From: Hornefia porci
Lineage (GTDB): Bacteria; Bacillota; Clostridia; Peptostreptococcales; Anaerovoracaceae
Direction: 5' to 3'
DNA length: 64,000 nucleotides
Assembly (NCBI RefSeq): GCF_001940235.1
Contig: NZ_MJIE01000001.1
Span: 2,356,001-2,420,000 of the forward strand
Positions 18,204-27,355 of this stretch are shown in pieces. Below the pieces are notes generated by a model that saw only the letters and a list, made by a program, of their open reading frames with translations, was not told the DNA's origin and made no database searches. The position numbers were made by a program, and so were the translations under genes. How positions within the stretch are numbered: the first letter of the stretch is position 1; every line of letters begins with the position of its first letter.

Positions 18204-18359
18204 AGTCTGCTCCTTTTCCGGTTTCTCATTGTATCACAAAAACGTGAAAAGTCATAGAGGGATATAAAAAGTCACTGCGGGGCCGGAAGGACTGTGGCAA
18301 AGACTGTTTTTTTGTGGTAGAATAACCGTGAATACATAATATTGAAGAGAGGTAGCAAA

Positions 18360-19595
18360 TTGAAAGAGCGCTTCGACGAAAAAAATCTGAAGCTTGGGGC
18401 GACGCTGTTCCTGACGGCGGTGGCGATCATTCTGTTTTACTTTATACTGCAGAATATGTCCCACATCTCATCGGCCATCGGCACGCTGGTCAATATTCTG
18501 AAGCCGTTCATTTACGGCCTTGTCATGGCGTATCTTTTGTGCCCGGTATTCAATCTGGTCACCAGAAGAACCTACCACAGGCTGGAGAACCGATGCAAAA
18601 ACAAAAGAAAAGCCTTCATCTTCGCGAAGGTCATGGGAACCACTGCGGCGCTGGCCGTTCTGATCGCCGTGTTCGCGGCGGTGGCGGCGCTTCTGGTTCC
18701 TCAGATTGTGAAGAGCATCGTGGCGCTGGTGACGGTGATGCCGGATCGGGTTCAGGATTTCAGCCAGTGGGTGACGAAGCTGCTGGCGGGAAGCCGATAT
18801 GAAGCGCTGTCGGATTCCCTGACCAATACGGTGAACCATGCTTCTGAATATCTGATGAAATTCATCCAGAAGAGAGTTATGCCGAACGTGGGCGGATACG
18901 TGGAAATGATTTCCCAGGGACTGTATATGACAATCAAGACATTCCTGAACATCCTGATCGGAATCATCGTCGCCGTATACTTCCTGAACAGCAAAGAAAA
19001 ATTCAAGGCGGAGGCCTGCAAAATCATCTACGCGGCGTTCCGGCGGGACAGAGCGGAGGAAATCTTTGAATTCGGCAACTTTACCAACAGAACCTTCGGC
19101 GGATTCATCAACGGCAAGATCATCGATTCACTGATTATCGGGATTATCTGCTTCGTGCTGATGGAGATTCTGGGGCTGCCTTATGTGGCGCTGTGCTCCA
19201 CCATCGTGGGAGTGACGAACATCATTCCGTTCTTCGGTCCGTTTATCGGTGCGATTCCGTCGGCCATCATCATCTGCGTCATCGATCCGATCAAGGCCGG
19301 GGAATTTCTGATTATGATCTTCGCGCTGCAGCAGTTCGACGGAAACATTCTGGGACCGAAAATTCTGGGCGGAACCACGGGGCTGTCCAGCTTCTGGGTC
19401 ATGTTCGCCATCATTCTGGGCGGCGGGCTGTTCGGATTCCTGGGGATGATTCTGGGCGTTCCGGTGTTCGCCATCATTTATCACTATTTCAAGCGCTATA
19501 CGGAAAAACGGCTGAGACGGAAGGGGCTCGCTGCGGAAACAAAGGATTATCAGGAATTTAATAAATATGACATCGATCGAAGGGATATTTTATGA
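18360..19595 (+). CDS. AI-2E family (PerM/YhhT-type) membrane protein
   Basis: 411 residues from TTG at 18360, chosen because AGAGAGGT sits six bases before it; another TTG at 18342 is in frame but lacks such a site. About seven to eight hydrophobic segments and the family hallmarks FINGKIIDSLIIGIICF, FFGPFIGAIPSAI and FDGNILGPKILG are seen. Family members are permease-like and some export small molecules or ions; the substrate is not predictable. The stop overlaps the murB start by 4 bases. Confidence 0.85.
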   Translation: MKERFDEKNLKLGATLFLTAVAIILFYFILQNMSHISSAIGTLVNILKPFIYGLVMAYLLCPVFNLVTRRTYHRLENRCKNKRKAFIFAKVMGTTAALAVLIAVFAAVAALLVPQIVKSIVALVTVMPDRVQDFSQWVTKLLAGSRYEALSDSLTNTVNHASEYLMKFIQKRVMPNVGGYVEMISQGLYMTIKTFLNILIGIIVAVYFLNSKEKFKAEACKIIYAAFRRDRAEEIFEFGNFTNRTFGGFINGKIIDSLIIGIICFVLMEILGLPYVALCSTIVGVTNIIPFFGPFIGAIPSAIIICVIDPIKAGEFLIMIFALQQFDGNILGPKILGGTTGLSSFWVMFAIILGGGLFGFLGMILGVPVFAIIYHYFKRYTEKRLRRKGLAAETKDYQEFNKYDIDRRDIL

Positions 19596-20458
19596 GAAAG
19601 CTTTATGATGTTGATATGAGAGAATATACGACGTTCCGGGCCGGGGGGAGAGCCGCGGAGCTTGTGATCTGCGATACAGCTGAGGAGCTCGCGGAGACGG
19701 TTCTGGCTCTGAAAAGGGAGCAGAAGCCCTGCGTCATGCTCGGAAACGGCTCGAACACGCTGTTCACGGACGGGGGGTACAAAGGAACCGTGATCCGCCT
19801 CGGCGGAGACTTCCGCAGTGTCGCTGTTCACGGGACCTCCGTGGTCTGTGGCGCCGACGTGCCGGTTTCCGCGGCGGCGAAGGCGGCCCTCGCGGCGGAT
19901 CTGACAGGATTCGAGTTCGCCAGCGGGATTCCGGGAAGCATCGGCGGAGCGCTGTTCATGGACGCCGGCGCCTACGGCGGAGAAATGAAGGATGTGGTGA
20001 CGGAGGCGCAGGTTCTGCGCGTCGAAACGGGACAGATTGACACCGTCGCCGTTTCAGAGATGGAGCTGTCCTATCGCCGCAGTATTTTTCAGACCTCCGG
20101 GGATATCATCCTTTCGGTGACGCTGGAACTGAAGCCGGGTGATCACGACGCCATCGCGGCAGAGATGAACGAGCTTACCCGCAGGCGGAACGCAAAGCAG
20201 CCGGTGCAGTATCCCAGTGCCGGAAGCTTCTTCAAGCGGCCGGAGGGCTATTTCGCCGGAAAACTGATTCAGGATGCGGGGCTCAAGGGACTGTCAGTGG
20301 GCGGAGCGCAGATTTCCGAGCAGCACTGCGGATTCATCATCAACAAAGGAGACGCCACGGCTGACGACATCATCCGTCTGATGCACCTGGTGCAGAACAC
20401 GGTAAAGGATAAGTTCGGCGTCACACTGGAACCGGAGGTTCGCATCATTGGAGACTGA
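19592..20458 (+). CDS. murB: UDP-N-acetylenolpyruvoylglucosamine reductase MurB
   Basis: 288 residues. FAD-binding segments (TTFRAGGRA, LGNGSNTLF, GFEFASGIPGSIGGALFMDA) and the catalytic-site stretch YPSAGSFFKRP with a C-terminal glutamate (EPEVRIIG) are present, as in short-form MurB of Gram-positive bacteria. It reduces UDP-GlcNAc-enolpyruvate to UDP-MurNAc using NADPH in peptidoglycan synthesis. It overlaps the gene before it by 4 bases and the PHP gene after it by 11. Confidence 0.95.
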   Translation: MRKLYDVDMREYTTFRAGGRAAELVICDTAEELAETVLALKREQKPCVMLGNGSNTLFTDGGYKGTVIRLGGDFRSVAVHGTSVVCGADVPVSAAAKAALAADLTGFEFASGIPGSIGGALFMDAGAYGGEMKDVVTEAQVLRVETGQIDTVAVSEMELSYRRSIFQTSGDIILSVTLELKPGDHDAIAAEMNELTRRRNAKQPVQYPSAGSFFKRPEGYFAGKLIQDAGLKGLSVGGAQISEQHCGFIINKGDATADDIIRLMHLVQNTVKDKFGVTLEPEVRIIGD

Positions 20459-21212
20459 TTTCAGCAGATACAGAATGACTTTTGATTTTCATACCCATAC
20501 TGTGTACTCGCCCGGAACCTTCCGGCCGCACGGGAAGGGTACCATGGAGGAAAATGTGCGGGCGGCAGTGGAGAAGGGACTGGACGCCGTTGCGATTTCC
20601 GATCACGGTCCGGGTCACCTGTTCTACGGCGAGGACCGGAATAAGCTTCCGGAGATGCGGGAGGAGATCCGGCGCCTGCAGGAGAAATATCCTCAGATCC
20701 GCATCTTTCTCAGCGTCGAGGCGAATGTGATACAGAATCACGGAAACTGCCTGGACGTGCAGCCGGAGGAGTTCAGCCGGTATGACTTTGTTCTCGCGGG
20801 ATATCATTTCGGCACACTTCATGCGCACATGCTGGGAAACTGGATGGACAGCCGCGGGATCCGGCTCCCGGGAACGCGGCGGGCTCTTACGCGGGCCAAT
20901 ACCGCCATGAACATCGCGGCGGTCCGCAGCAACAATCTCAGGATGCTGACACACCCGGGGGACAAAGGAAGGGTCGATATGGCCGCGCTGGCGCGGGCCT
21001 GTGCGGAGACGGACACCTGGATGGAGATCAGCACCTGGCACAGCCATCTGACGGTTGAGGAGATCCGGATCGCGATGAAGGAGGACGTGAAATTCGTCAT
21101 CAGCAGCGACGCCCATACGCCGGACCGGGTCGGAAGCTTTGAGGGCGGACTGGCGAGAGCCTTCGAGGCGGGACTCCCGACGGAACGGATCGTGAACATA
21201 GAGGAGAGATAG
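20448..21212 (+). CDS. PHP-domain phosphoesterase-like protein
   Basis: 254 residues from TTG at 20448, which has GGAGG nine bases upstream. An ATG at 20475 is the alternative but has no ribosome site. The PHP metal residues are seen in DFHTHTVYSP, AISDHGPGH, SVEANV, LTHPG and ISSDAHTPDRVG. The family includes histidinol phosphatase-like and polymerase-associated phosphoesterases; the exact substrate is unknown. It sits between murB and rapZ. Confidence 0.82.
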   Translation: METDFSRYRMTFDFHTHTVYSPGTFRPHGKGTMEENVRAAVEKGLDAVAISDHGPGHLFYGEDRNKLPEMREEIRRLQEKYPQIRIFLSVEANVIQNHGNCLDVQPEEFSRYDFVLAGYHFGTLHAHMLGNWMDSRGIRLPGTRRALTRANTAMNIAAVRSNNLRMLTHPGDKGRVDMAALARACAETDTWMEISTWHSHLTVEEIRIAMKEDVKFVISSDAHTPDRVGSFEGGLARAFEAGLPTERIVNIEER

Positions 21213-21215
21213 CTC

Positions 21216-22088
21216 ATGAGTAAAGAAGAGAAAATGAAGGTAGTCATCATATCCGGACTTTCCGGCGCGGGAAAGACCCACGCTGCGGACTGGTTTGAGG
21301 ATCACGGATACTACTGTATTGACAATATGCCTCCGGCGCTGATCAAGAGCTTTCTGGATCTCGCCATGTTCCGGACAATCCGGATGACGAAGGCGGCCTT
21401 TGTTGTAGACATCCGCAGCGATGAATTCTTCAGCGGACTGAATGAAACCATCGACTATCTCAGGATGCGGGAGGACATCGAATTCAGCATTCTGTTCATC
21501 GAGGCCTCGGACTCCACGCTGATCCGGCGGTACAACGAGACACGGCGGAATCATCCTTTGTCCACGGGAAGGACAAGCAAGGAAGTGATTGAAAAGGAGC
21601 GGAGCATGCTGGCGGATCTCCGGGCAAGGGCCAATCATGTCCTGGACACCACCAACCTGAAGGTCGCGCAGTTCAATCTGGAGATGAGCAAACTCTACAA
21701 TCCCGACGGCGACCTCAGCAGTGCCTTTGCGATTAACGTGATCTCCTTCGGCTTTAAATACGGCATCCCCCAGGAGACCGACATGGTGTTCGACGTGCGG
21801 TTCATCCCGAATCCCTATTATGTGGAGAGCCTGAAGCATCTCACCGGCAACAACAAAAAAGTGCAGCGTTACGTGCTGCGCCACGAGATCGCTCAGAAAT
21901 TCATCGAGCAGCTCACCGTGATGATCGATACCATCGTTCCCTGCTACGTGAAGGAGGGGAAGAATCATCTGAATATCGCCTTCGGATGCACCGGAGGGCA
22001 GCACCGCTCGGTGACGCTCGCCAACGAGATGGCGAGAATCTTCCGTGAGGAAGGTTATCGTGTTACACTTGAACACCGGGAGCTTTAG
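21216..22088 (+). CDS. rapZ: RNase adapter/nucleotide-binding protein RapZ (YvcJ)
   Basis: 290 residues, ATG after GAGGAGAGATAGCTC. Walker A GLSGAGKTHA is at about residues 13-22, YCIDNMPPAL follows, and the conserved C-terminal domain has IAFGCTGGQHRSVTLANEMA. RapZ/YvcJ proteins bind nucleotides and, in enterobacteria, control glmS through a small RNA; the role in Clostridia is less clear. The usual partner yvcK is absent between it and whiA. Confidence 0.93.
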   Translation: MSKEEKMKVVIISGLSGAGKTHAADWFEDHGYYCIDNMPPALIKSFLDLAMFRTIRMTKAAFVVDIRSDEFFSGLNETIDYLRMREDIEFSILFIEASDSTLIRRYNETRRNHPLSTGRTSKEVIEKERSMLADLRARANHVLDTTNLKVAQFNLEMSKLYNPDGDLSSAFAINVISFGFKYGIPQETDMVFDVRFIPNPYYVESLKHLTGNNKKVQRYVLRHEIAQKFIEQLTVMIDTIVPCYVKEGKNHLNIAFGCTGGQHRSVTLANEMARIFREEGYRVTLEHREL

Positions 22089-22097
22089 TGATAGAAT
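22069..22097 (+). promoter_or_regulatory. Promoter of kce
   Basis: TTGAAC (22069-22074) and TAGAAT (22092-22097) are separated by exactly 17 bases, with the -35 inside the end of rapZ. This gives kce its own housekeeping-type promoter about 50 bases upstream of its start. Confidence 0.6.
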
Positions 22098-22153
22098 ATG
22101 TGTGTAGAACCAATCAACCAAATCATATTTTATTGTTAAAGGAGTAATCAGTT

Positions 22154-22984
22154 ATGGAAAAGTTAATCATCAGTGCCTGTATCTGCGGCGCGGAAGTTAC
22201 GAAGGAACAGAATCCGAACGTGCCTTATACGGTGGAGGAGATCGTCAGAGAGGCCAAGTCGGCTTATGATGCCGGCGCTGCGCTGATTCATCTTCACGTC
22301 AGAGAGGATGACGGAACTCCGACGCAGAGCAAGGAGCGTTTCCAGGTCTGCGTGGACGCGATCCGCAAGGAATGTCCGGACGCTATCATTCAGCCGTCCA
22401 CCGGCGGAGCGGTAGGCATGACCGACCTGGAGAGACTGGAATCCACTGAGATCACGCCGACGCCCGAGATGGCGACGCTGGACTGCGGCACATGCAACTT
22501 CGGCGGAGACGATATCTTCGTCAACACCAACACCACGATTGAAAACTTCGCGAAGATCCTGAAGGAGAGAGGGATCAAGCCGGAACTGGAGGTGTTCGAC
22601 AAGGGCATGATCGACCTGGCGATGAAGGTTGCGGACCGCAAGGGACTTCTGGTTCACCCGCTGCACTGGGACTTCGTGCTGGGCGTGCAGATGAACGCGA
22701 CCATTGAGGATCTGGTGATCATGAAGAATGCCATTCCGGCAGGATCCACCTGGACTGCGACCGGAATCGGCAAGACCGCGTGGGATATCGCGGCGGGGAC
22801 CATCGCCATGGGCGGACACGTCAGAGTCGGATTCGAGGACAATCTGTACCTGGAGAAGGGCGTTCTGGCCAAGAGCAACGGCGAGATGGTCGCCAAGGCT
22901 GTGGAAATCGCGAAGCTTCTGGGAAGACCTATCGCGACGCCGGCAGAGGCAAGGGAGATCCTGAGCCTGCCGCCGCTGAAATAA
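22154..22984 (+). CDS. kce: 3-keto-5-aminohexanoate cleavage enzyme (Kce/BKACE family)
   Basis: 276 residues, ATG after AAAGGAGTAATCAGTT. The known Kce residues are found at matching places: Glu14, zinc ligands His46 and His48 (IHLHVRE), Ser82, and the HVRVGFEDN block (Arg224, Glu228, Asp229). The enzyme condenses 3-keto-5-aminohexanoate with acetyl-CoA to give 3-aminobutyryl-CoA and acetoacetate in lysine fermentation. Related family members act on other beta-keto acids, so the substrate is likely but not certain. It stands alone between its own promoter and a strong terminator, inserted between rapZ and whiA. Confidence 0.82.
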   Translation: MEKLIISACICGAEVTKEQNPNVPYTVEEIVREAKSAYDAGAALIHLHVREDDGTPTQSKERFQVCVDAIRKECPDAIIQPSTGGAVGMTDLERLESTEITPTPEMATLDCGTCNFGGDDIFVNTNTTIENFAKILKERGIKPELEVFDKGMIDLAMKVADRKGLLVHPLHWDFVLGVQMNATIEDLVIMKNAIPAGSTWTATGIGKTAWDIAAGTIAMGGHVRVGFEDNLYLEKGVLAKSNGEMVAKAVEIAKLLGRPIATPAEAREILSLPPLK

Positions 22985-22999
22985 TCATAGCAGACACGA

Positions 23000-23031
23000 G
23001 GGCAGCCGGTTCGGCTGCCCGATTTTTTTTT
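23000..23031 (+). terminator. Rho-independent terminator after kce
   Basis: A perfect hairpin GGGCAGCC / GGCTGCCC with a five-base loop is followed by a run of nine T residues, 15 bases after the kce stop and just before whiA. Confidence 0.92.
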
Positions 23032-23045
23032 CAGGAGAGCAGGAA

Positions 23046-23987
23046 ATGTCGTTTTCATCGGAAACAAAGAATGAGCTGGCGCGTATAGAGCCGGAGCGCA
23101 AGTGCTGCCAGCTGGCGGAAATCGCGGGATTTCTCCGCGTGTCCGGCAGTATCCGGCTGACGGGCGGCGGGAAATTTCAGATTGTCGTCACCACTGACAG
23201 CCCGGCAGTAGCCCGGCACTATAAAAAAATGCTTCAGGAGTATTTCCGTATTGAGGCGGAGTTGCTGATCGGTGAAGCCGCGGCGCTGAAAAAGGGACAC
23301 ACCTATATGCTGACGATCGATCCTGAGATGCGCAGTGAATCGATTCTCCGCGAAACCGGAATCCTGCTGGTCCGCGAAGGGAACAACTATATCAGTGACG
23401 GGATCTATGACGGAATCGTGAAGACCCGGTGCTGCCGGAAGGCGTACCTGAGGGGGATCTTCCTGGGAACCGGAAGCGTGAATTCTCCGGAGAAGGGCTA
23501 CCATCTGGAGTTTGTCTGCGGCAGTGAAAATCTCGCCAGGGATTTGCGGCGGCTGATTAACACCTTTGACGATCTGTCCGCCAAAATCACGCAGAGAAAG
23601 GACCGGTATGTGGTCTACATGAAAAACTCGCAGTACATCAGCGACACGTTGGCGATTATGGGCGCTCATTCCAAGGTTCTGGAATATGAGGATGTGAAGA
23701 TAAAAAAGGAGCTGGTGAATCAGGCGGTGCGGATGACGAACTGCGACACGGCCAATACGGACCGGACGCTGGACGCCTCTCAGCGGCAGCTTGAAGCGAT
23801 CCGCCGTATCGAGAGAACCGGCGGTCTGGACGCGCTGCCCCCCAAGCTGCGGGAACTGGCGCTTCTGCGGCAGTATAATCCGGAAGCGAGTCTGACCCAG
23901 CTGGGGGAAATGATGAGCCCGCCGCTGAAAAAATCCGGCGTGAATAACCGGATGAAGAGGATTCTCGATTTCGCCGCAAAGCTGTAG
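23046..23987 (+). CDS. whiA: DNA-binding protein WhiA
   Basis: 313 residues, ATG after AGGAGAGCAGGAA. The N-terminal homing-endonuclease-like fold (SFSSETKNELARIE, YLRGIFLGTGSVNSPEKGYHLE) and the C-terminal helix-turn-helix (LREVALLR-like region, SLTQLGEMMSPPLKKSGVNNRMKRI) match WhiA. It is a conserved regulator of division or sporulation genes. With rapZ and murB it marks the conserved Bacillota cell-envelope neighbourhood. Confidence 0.94.
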   Translation: MSFSSETKNELARIEPERKCCQLAEIAGFLRVSGSIRLTGGGKFQIVVTTDSPAVARHYKKMLQEYFRIEAELLIGEAAALKKGHTYMLTIDPEMRSESILRETGILLVREGNNYISDGIYDGIVKTRCCRKAYLRGIFLGTGSVNSPEKGYHLEFVCGSENLARDLRRLINTFDDLSAKITQRKDRYVVYMKNSQYISDTLAIMGAHSKVLEYEDVKIKKELVNQAVRMTNCDTANTDRTLDASQRQLEAIRRIERTGGLDALPPKLRELALLRQYNPEASLTQLGEMMSPPLKKSGVNNRMKRILDFAAKL

Positions 23988-24023
23988 GCCGGCGTGCCGG
24001 CCCGGCGGTTTCTGCGGCCGGAC

Positions 24024-24087
24024 TCGCACCGTGCAAACGGCCGGTGACGGCGCCTCGTGTTCGCACCGTGCAAATGGCCGGTGGCGG
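24024..24087 (+). repeat. Two 27-base direct repeats between whiA and the TetR gene
   Basis: Copies at 24024-24050 and 24061-24087 share 25 of 27 bases (both start TCGCACCGTGCAAA). They lie in the convergent gap after whiA, which is otherwise GC-rich without a clear T-tailed hairpin. No function is evident. Confidence 0.6.
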
Positions 24088-24111
24088 CCGGCCCGGGCTT
24101 ACTGCCCGGCG

Positions 24112-24720
24112 CTACTCCGGGTCGAAAAGTCTGCGGATGCAGCGGAAAAGGTAGGGCTTGTATTCGCTCAGGGTTACAGGCTCACCGTTGAGGATCACGC
24201 TGTAGCAGGTGGAGCCGACCAGCTCTATGGTGGTGAAAATGGCGAGCTCCATCTCTCTGGTGGGCTGTACATTGTCCTCCTCCAGCAGCTGCCGGATGAA
24301 GTCCCGGAAGCTCAGCGGCGCGCTGTTCTCGCCCGCCGGCTGATAAAGATTCGAACGGGTGAAGAGCCCCCAGGACAGGTTCTTGGCGATGAAACGCAGC
24401 AGGGCGATATCACGGGACAGACAGGTGATCACATAATCCACGATGTAGATTAATTTGTCGAGGGGGGACATCTCCCGGGGCGCATGCTCCAGCTCCGCAA
24501 GCGCTGCAGTCAGAAGCTCCGAAGACTTCGCGATGATCAGAGCGTTGCGTATGTCCTCCTTGTCTCTGAACCACAGATAGAAGGTTCCTTTGGCAACTCC
24601 GGCGCGGAGAGCAATGGCCATGATGGTGGTCTTATGAAAGCCCACCGTGGTAAACAGATCATAGGCACTGTTCATCAGCGCCGTTTTTTTCTGCTGTTTT
24701 TTTTCTTCAACTCTGCCCAT
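24112..24720 (-). CDS. TetR family transcriptional regulator
   Basis: 202 residues. The N-terminal helix-turn-helix (ALMNSAYDLFTTVGFHKTTI, AGVAKGTFYLWFRDKEDI) is typical of TetR. The C-terminal ligand domain is unassigned. It is divergent from the MMPL exporter gene. Two copies of the palindrome TTGAC-N5-GTCAA lie in the gap between them, one over its own -35 and one over the exporter's -35, so it most likely represses both. Confidence 0.9.
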   Translation of the reverse strand: MGRVEEKKQQKKTALMNSAYDLFTTVGFHKTTIMAIALRAGVAKGTFYLWFRDKEDIRNALIIAKSSELLTAALAELEHAPREMSPLDKLIYIVDYVITCLSRDIALLRFIAKNLSWGLFTRSNLYQPAGENSAPLSFRDFIRQLLEEDNVQPTREMELAIFTTIELVGSTCYSVILNGEPVTLSEYKPYLFRCIRRLFDPE

Positions 24721-24902
24721 CTTATTTTCTCCTTATCCGAATGAGACGGCCGTCTGTAGCGATGCAGCGCGTTTTGCCGGAATCCGCCGACTGTATGCCG
24801 TGCGCCTCGGTTCTGCGTTTTTTGTCGACGACATGTGACCGGCCGTCTGCCTGCCGTCCGACGCGGCGCTTTTTTCGGATTCCGCCGCCTTCTCTTAATA
24901 TG

Positions 24903-25057
24903 ATAGTAACATCGAATTGACTTTTGGTCAAGTTAATCGAAGAAAACTCATGCGATGCGTATATACGCTGGAAACACAGCGCTACGACAGATTTGCGATA
25001 TTGTATAAAAAAAGAATATGGACAATTATTGACTAACGGTCAATAATGTGGTAATGT
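24903..25057. promoter_or_regulatory. Divergent promoters with two TetR-type operators
   Basis: Palindrome 1 is TTGAC-TTTTG-GTCAA at 24917-24931. On the minus strand its end is a -35 (TTGACC, 24931-24926), spaced 17 bases from TACTAT (24908-24903), which faces the TetR gene. Palindrome 2 is ATTGAC-TAACG-GTCAAT at 25028-25044. On the plus strand it forms a -35 (TTGACT, 25029-25034), spaced 17 bases from TAATGT (25052-25057), which faces the exporter. The rest of the 24,721-25,107 gap holds no gene. Confidence 0.75.
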
Positions 25058-25107
25058 GTTCTGTGAAATGAGGGAGAAGACCTTTGTAGTATTATTTGGA
25101 GGACAGA

Positions 25108-27237
25108 ATGAAATTCGGACGTGGATTTGGCAAGAAAGTGGTAAAGTACAGGATCGTGATCCTGGTGGTGAGCCTGCTGCTTCTGATTCCGTCGGTGTTC
25201 GGGTATCTCAACACGCATATCAATTACGACATGCTGACATACCTTCCGGATACCATGGAAACCATGAAGGGACAGGATCTTCTGCTGAAGGACTTCCATA
25301 AAGGAGGTTTCACCATCGTCGTTACGGAGAACATGAGCAAGAGCGATGTGAGCCGTATGGCGAAAAAGTACAAGACAATCAAGCATGTGGATTCAGTGGT
25401 CAATCTGCAGGACGTTATCGATCCGTCGGTGCCCCGCAGTATGTATCCGAAACAGGTGAGAGAGAACTTTGACAACGAGGACGCTTCCATGATCGTGGTG
25501 TTCTTTAACCGCTCCACCTCGGACGAGGGCTCGCTGAACGCCATCAAGGAGATCCGGAAGGTCAGCACCAAGCAGTGCTACGTGTCCGGCATGAGCGCCT
25601 GCGTGCAGGATCTGAAGGCTCTGTGCGAGCAGGAGGAAGCCAAGTATGTGTTTATCGCGGTAATCCTTTCGCTGATCGCGATGATGCTTCTGCTGGATTC
25701 CTATCTGGCGCCGTTCCTGTTCCTGGCAAGCATCGGCATGGCGATCATGTACAACCTCGGGTCGAACATTTTCATGGGGGAGATATCCTATGTAACAAAG
25801 GCTATCGCGGCGGTGCTGCAGCTGGGCGTTACAATGGATTATTCCATTTTCCTCTGGCACAGCTATGAAGAACGGCTGGACAAGGGAGAAGAGGATCTGA
25901 AGGCTATGGCCAACGCCATCGACGATACGCTGGTTTCGGTGGCCGGAAGCTCCATCACCACCATCGCCGGATTCCTGGCACTGTGCTTCATGACTTATAC
26001 GATGGGCCGGGATCTTGGAATCGTAATGGCGAAGGGCGTTATCTTCGGCGTGCTGGCCAGCGTTACGGTTCTGCCGTCTCTGATGATGCTTTTCAACAGA
26101 CTGCTGAAAAAGACGAGGCACCGCGGACTGATTCCGAACACGGAGAAACTGGCCCACGGACTGACCGCCCGTTACGGGGTATATATCCTGATTTTCTGCA
26201 TACTGCTGTTCCCGGCGATTTACGGCTACAATCATGACAATACCGTCTATGATTTCGCCAAGATCCTGAACGGAAGCCAGGGACTCTCGGAGAAACAGGC
26301 CCCCTTCCTGAAGGCGAATGACAAGCTGGAGGAGGATTTCCACATCGGCACGACGCACATGGTTATCGCGGACGCGAATCTCTCATCCGAGAAGGGCTAT
26401 GCGATGAGCAAGGATATGGAGAATGTCAAGGGCGTTGAAAACGTACTGGGACTGGACGCCTTCACCGGCACCGCCGTTCCGAAGGAGATTCTGCCCAACG
26501 AGATTACCAATGCGATGATTGCCAAGGACCATCAGCTGATTATGGTCAACTCCAACTATAAAGTCTCGACGGATGCGTGTAATACACAGATCAAGACGCT
26601 GAAGAAGGTGGTCGCCAAGTACGATCCCACAGCCAAGGTCATCGGCGAGGGACCGGCGACCATGGATCTGATCAACCTGACCGCCAAGGATTTCCGTGTG
26701 GTGAACATCATATCCATCGCCGCGGTGTTCCTGATCATCCTCATCGTGTTGCGATCCGTGACCCTGCCGTTCATTCTGGTGGCGGTCATCGAGTTCGCGA
26801 TTTACGTGAACCTGGGAATTTCAGGATTCACCGGCCTGGAGCTGGCGTTCATCGTTCCGGTCTGCATCAGCACGATTCAGCTGGGCTCTACGGTCGATTA
26901 CGCGATTCTGACATCCACCCGGTACAAGACGGAGCGGCTGGCCGGCAAGGCCAAGCGGGACGCGATTATGATCGCCTCCTCCACGTCGATGCCGTCTGTA
27001 ATCACCAGCGCGGTGGGATTCTTCACCGCAACCTTCGGCGTATCGCTGTATTCCGATATCGGCGTCATCAGCGTCCTCTGCGGACTGATGGCCCGGGGCG
27101 CGATTATCAGTATGCTGACCGTAATCTTCATCCTGCCGTCCATGCTCATGGCGTTTGACAAGCTCATCTGCAGGACGACCGGCGGGCTGAGAGATATTTA
27201 CAAAAAAGAGAAGAAGCAGGCCGCTCAGGGGGCCTGA
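25108..27237 (+). CDS. MMPL/RND-superfamily exporter
   Basis: 709 residues. ATG 25108 is preferred over TTG 25096 because TTGGAGGAC is the ribosome site. The topology is that of an RND/MMPL transporter: one N-terminal segment, an outer loop, five to six membrane segments (about 185-340), then the same layout repeated (from about 350, second cluster about 535-690). The charged intramembrane motif GVTMDYSIFLWHSYEER is repeated as GSTVDYAILTSTRYKTER. Substrates are likely lipophilic or toxic compounds, driven by ion gradient. It pairs with the following repeat protein and is probably repressed by the divergent TetR. Confidence 0.88.
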   Translation: MKFGRGFGKKVVKYRIVILVVSLLLLIPSVFGYLNTHINYDMLTYLPDTMETMKGQDLLLKDFHKGGFTIVVTENMSKSDVSRMAKKYKTIKHVDSVVNLQDVIDPSVPRSMYPKQVRENFDNEDASMIVVFFNRSTSDEGSLNAIKEIRKVSTKQCYVSGMSACVQDLKALCEQEEAKYVFIAVILSLIAMMLLLDSYLAPFLFLASIGMAIMYNLGSNIFMGEISYVTKAIAAVLQLGVTMDYSIFLWHSYEERLDKGEEDLKAMANAIDDTLVSVAGSSITTIAGFLALCFMTYTMGRDLGIVMAKGVIFGVLASVTVLPSLMMLFNRLLKKTRHRGLIPNTEKLAHGLTARYGVYILIFCILLFPAIYGYNHDNTVYDFAKILNGSQGLSEKQAPFLKANDKLEEDFHIGTTHMVIADANLSSEKGYAMSKDMENVKGVENVLGLDAFTGTAVPKEILPNEITNAMIAKDHQLIMVNSNYKVSTDACNTQIKTLKKVVAKYDPTAKVIGEGPATMDLINLTAKDFRVVNIISIAAVFLIILIVLRSVTLPFILVAVIEFAIYVNLGISGFTGLELAFIVPVCISTIQLGSTVDYAILTSTRYKTERLAGKAKRDAIMIASSTSMPSVITSAVGFFTATFGVSLYSDIGVISVLCGLMARGAIISMLTVIFILPSMLMAFDKLICRTTGGLRDIYKKEKKQAAQGA

Positions 27238-27355
27238 GCACAAAGAACAAGTACGGAGAGGTTTCCTCGCGGAGCCCGGCGGGTTTTCTTTGTAACCGCC
27301 GCCGCAGAGGAACTCAAAGGTATAAAAAGTAAGTATTATTGGAGGAGTAAGTAAA

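Noticed and set aside
22088..22153. Sigma-54 promoter before kce
   Set aside because: No TGGCAC-N5-TTGC element is present; a standard TTGAAC-17-TAGAAT promoter is found instead.
24024..24087. Possible CRISPR-like repeat
   Set aside because: Only two copies with a ten-base gap; no array and no cas genes.
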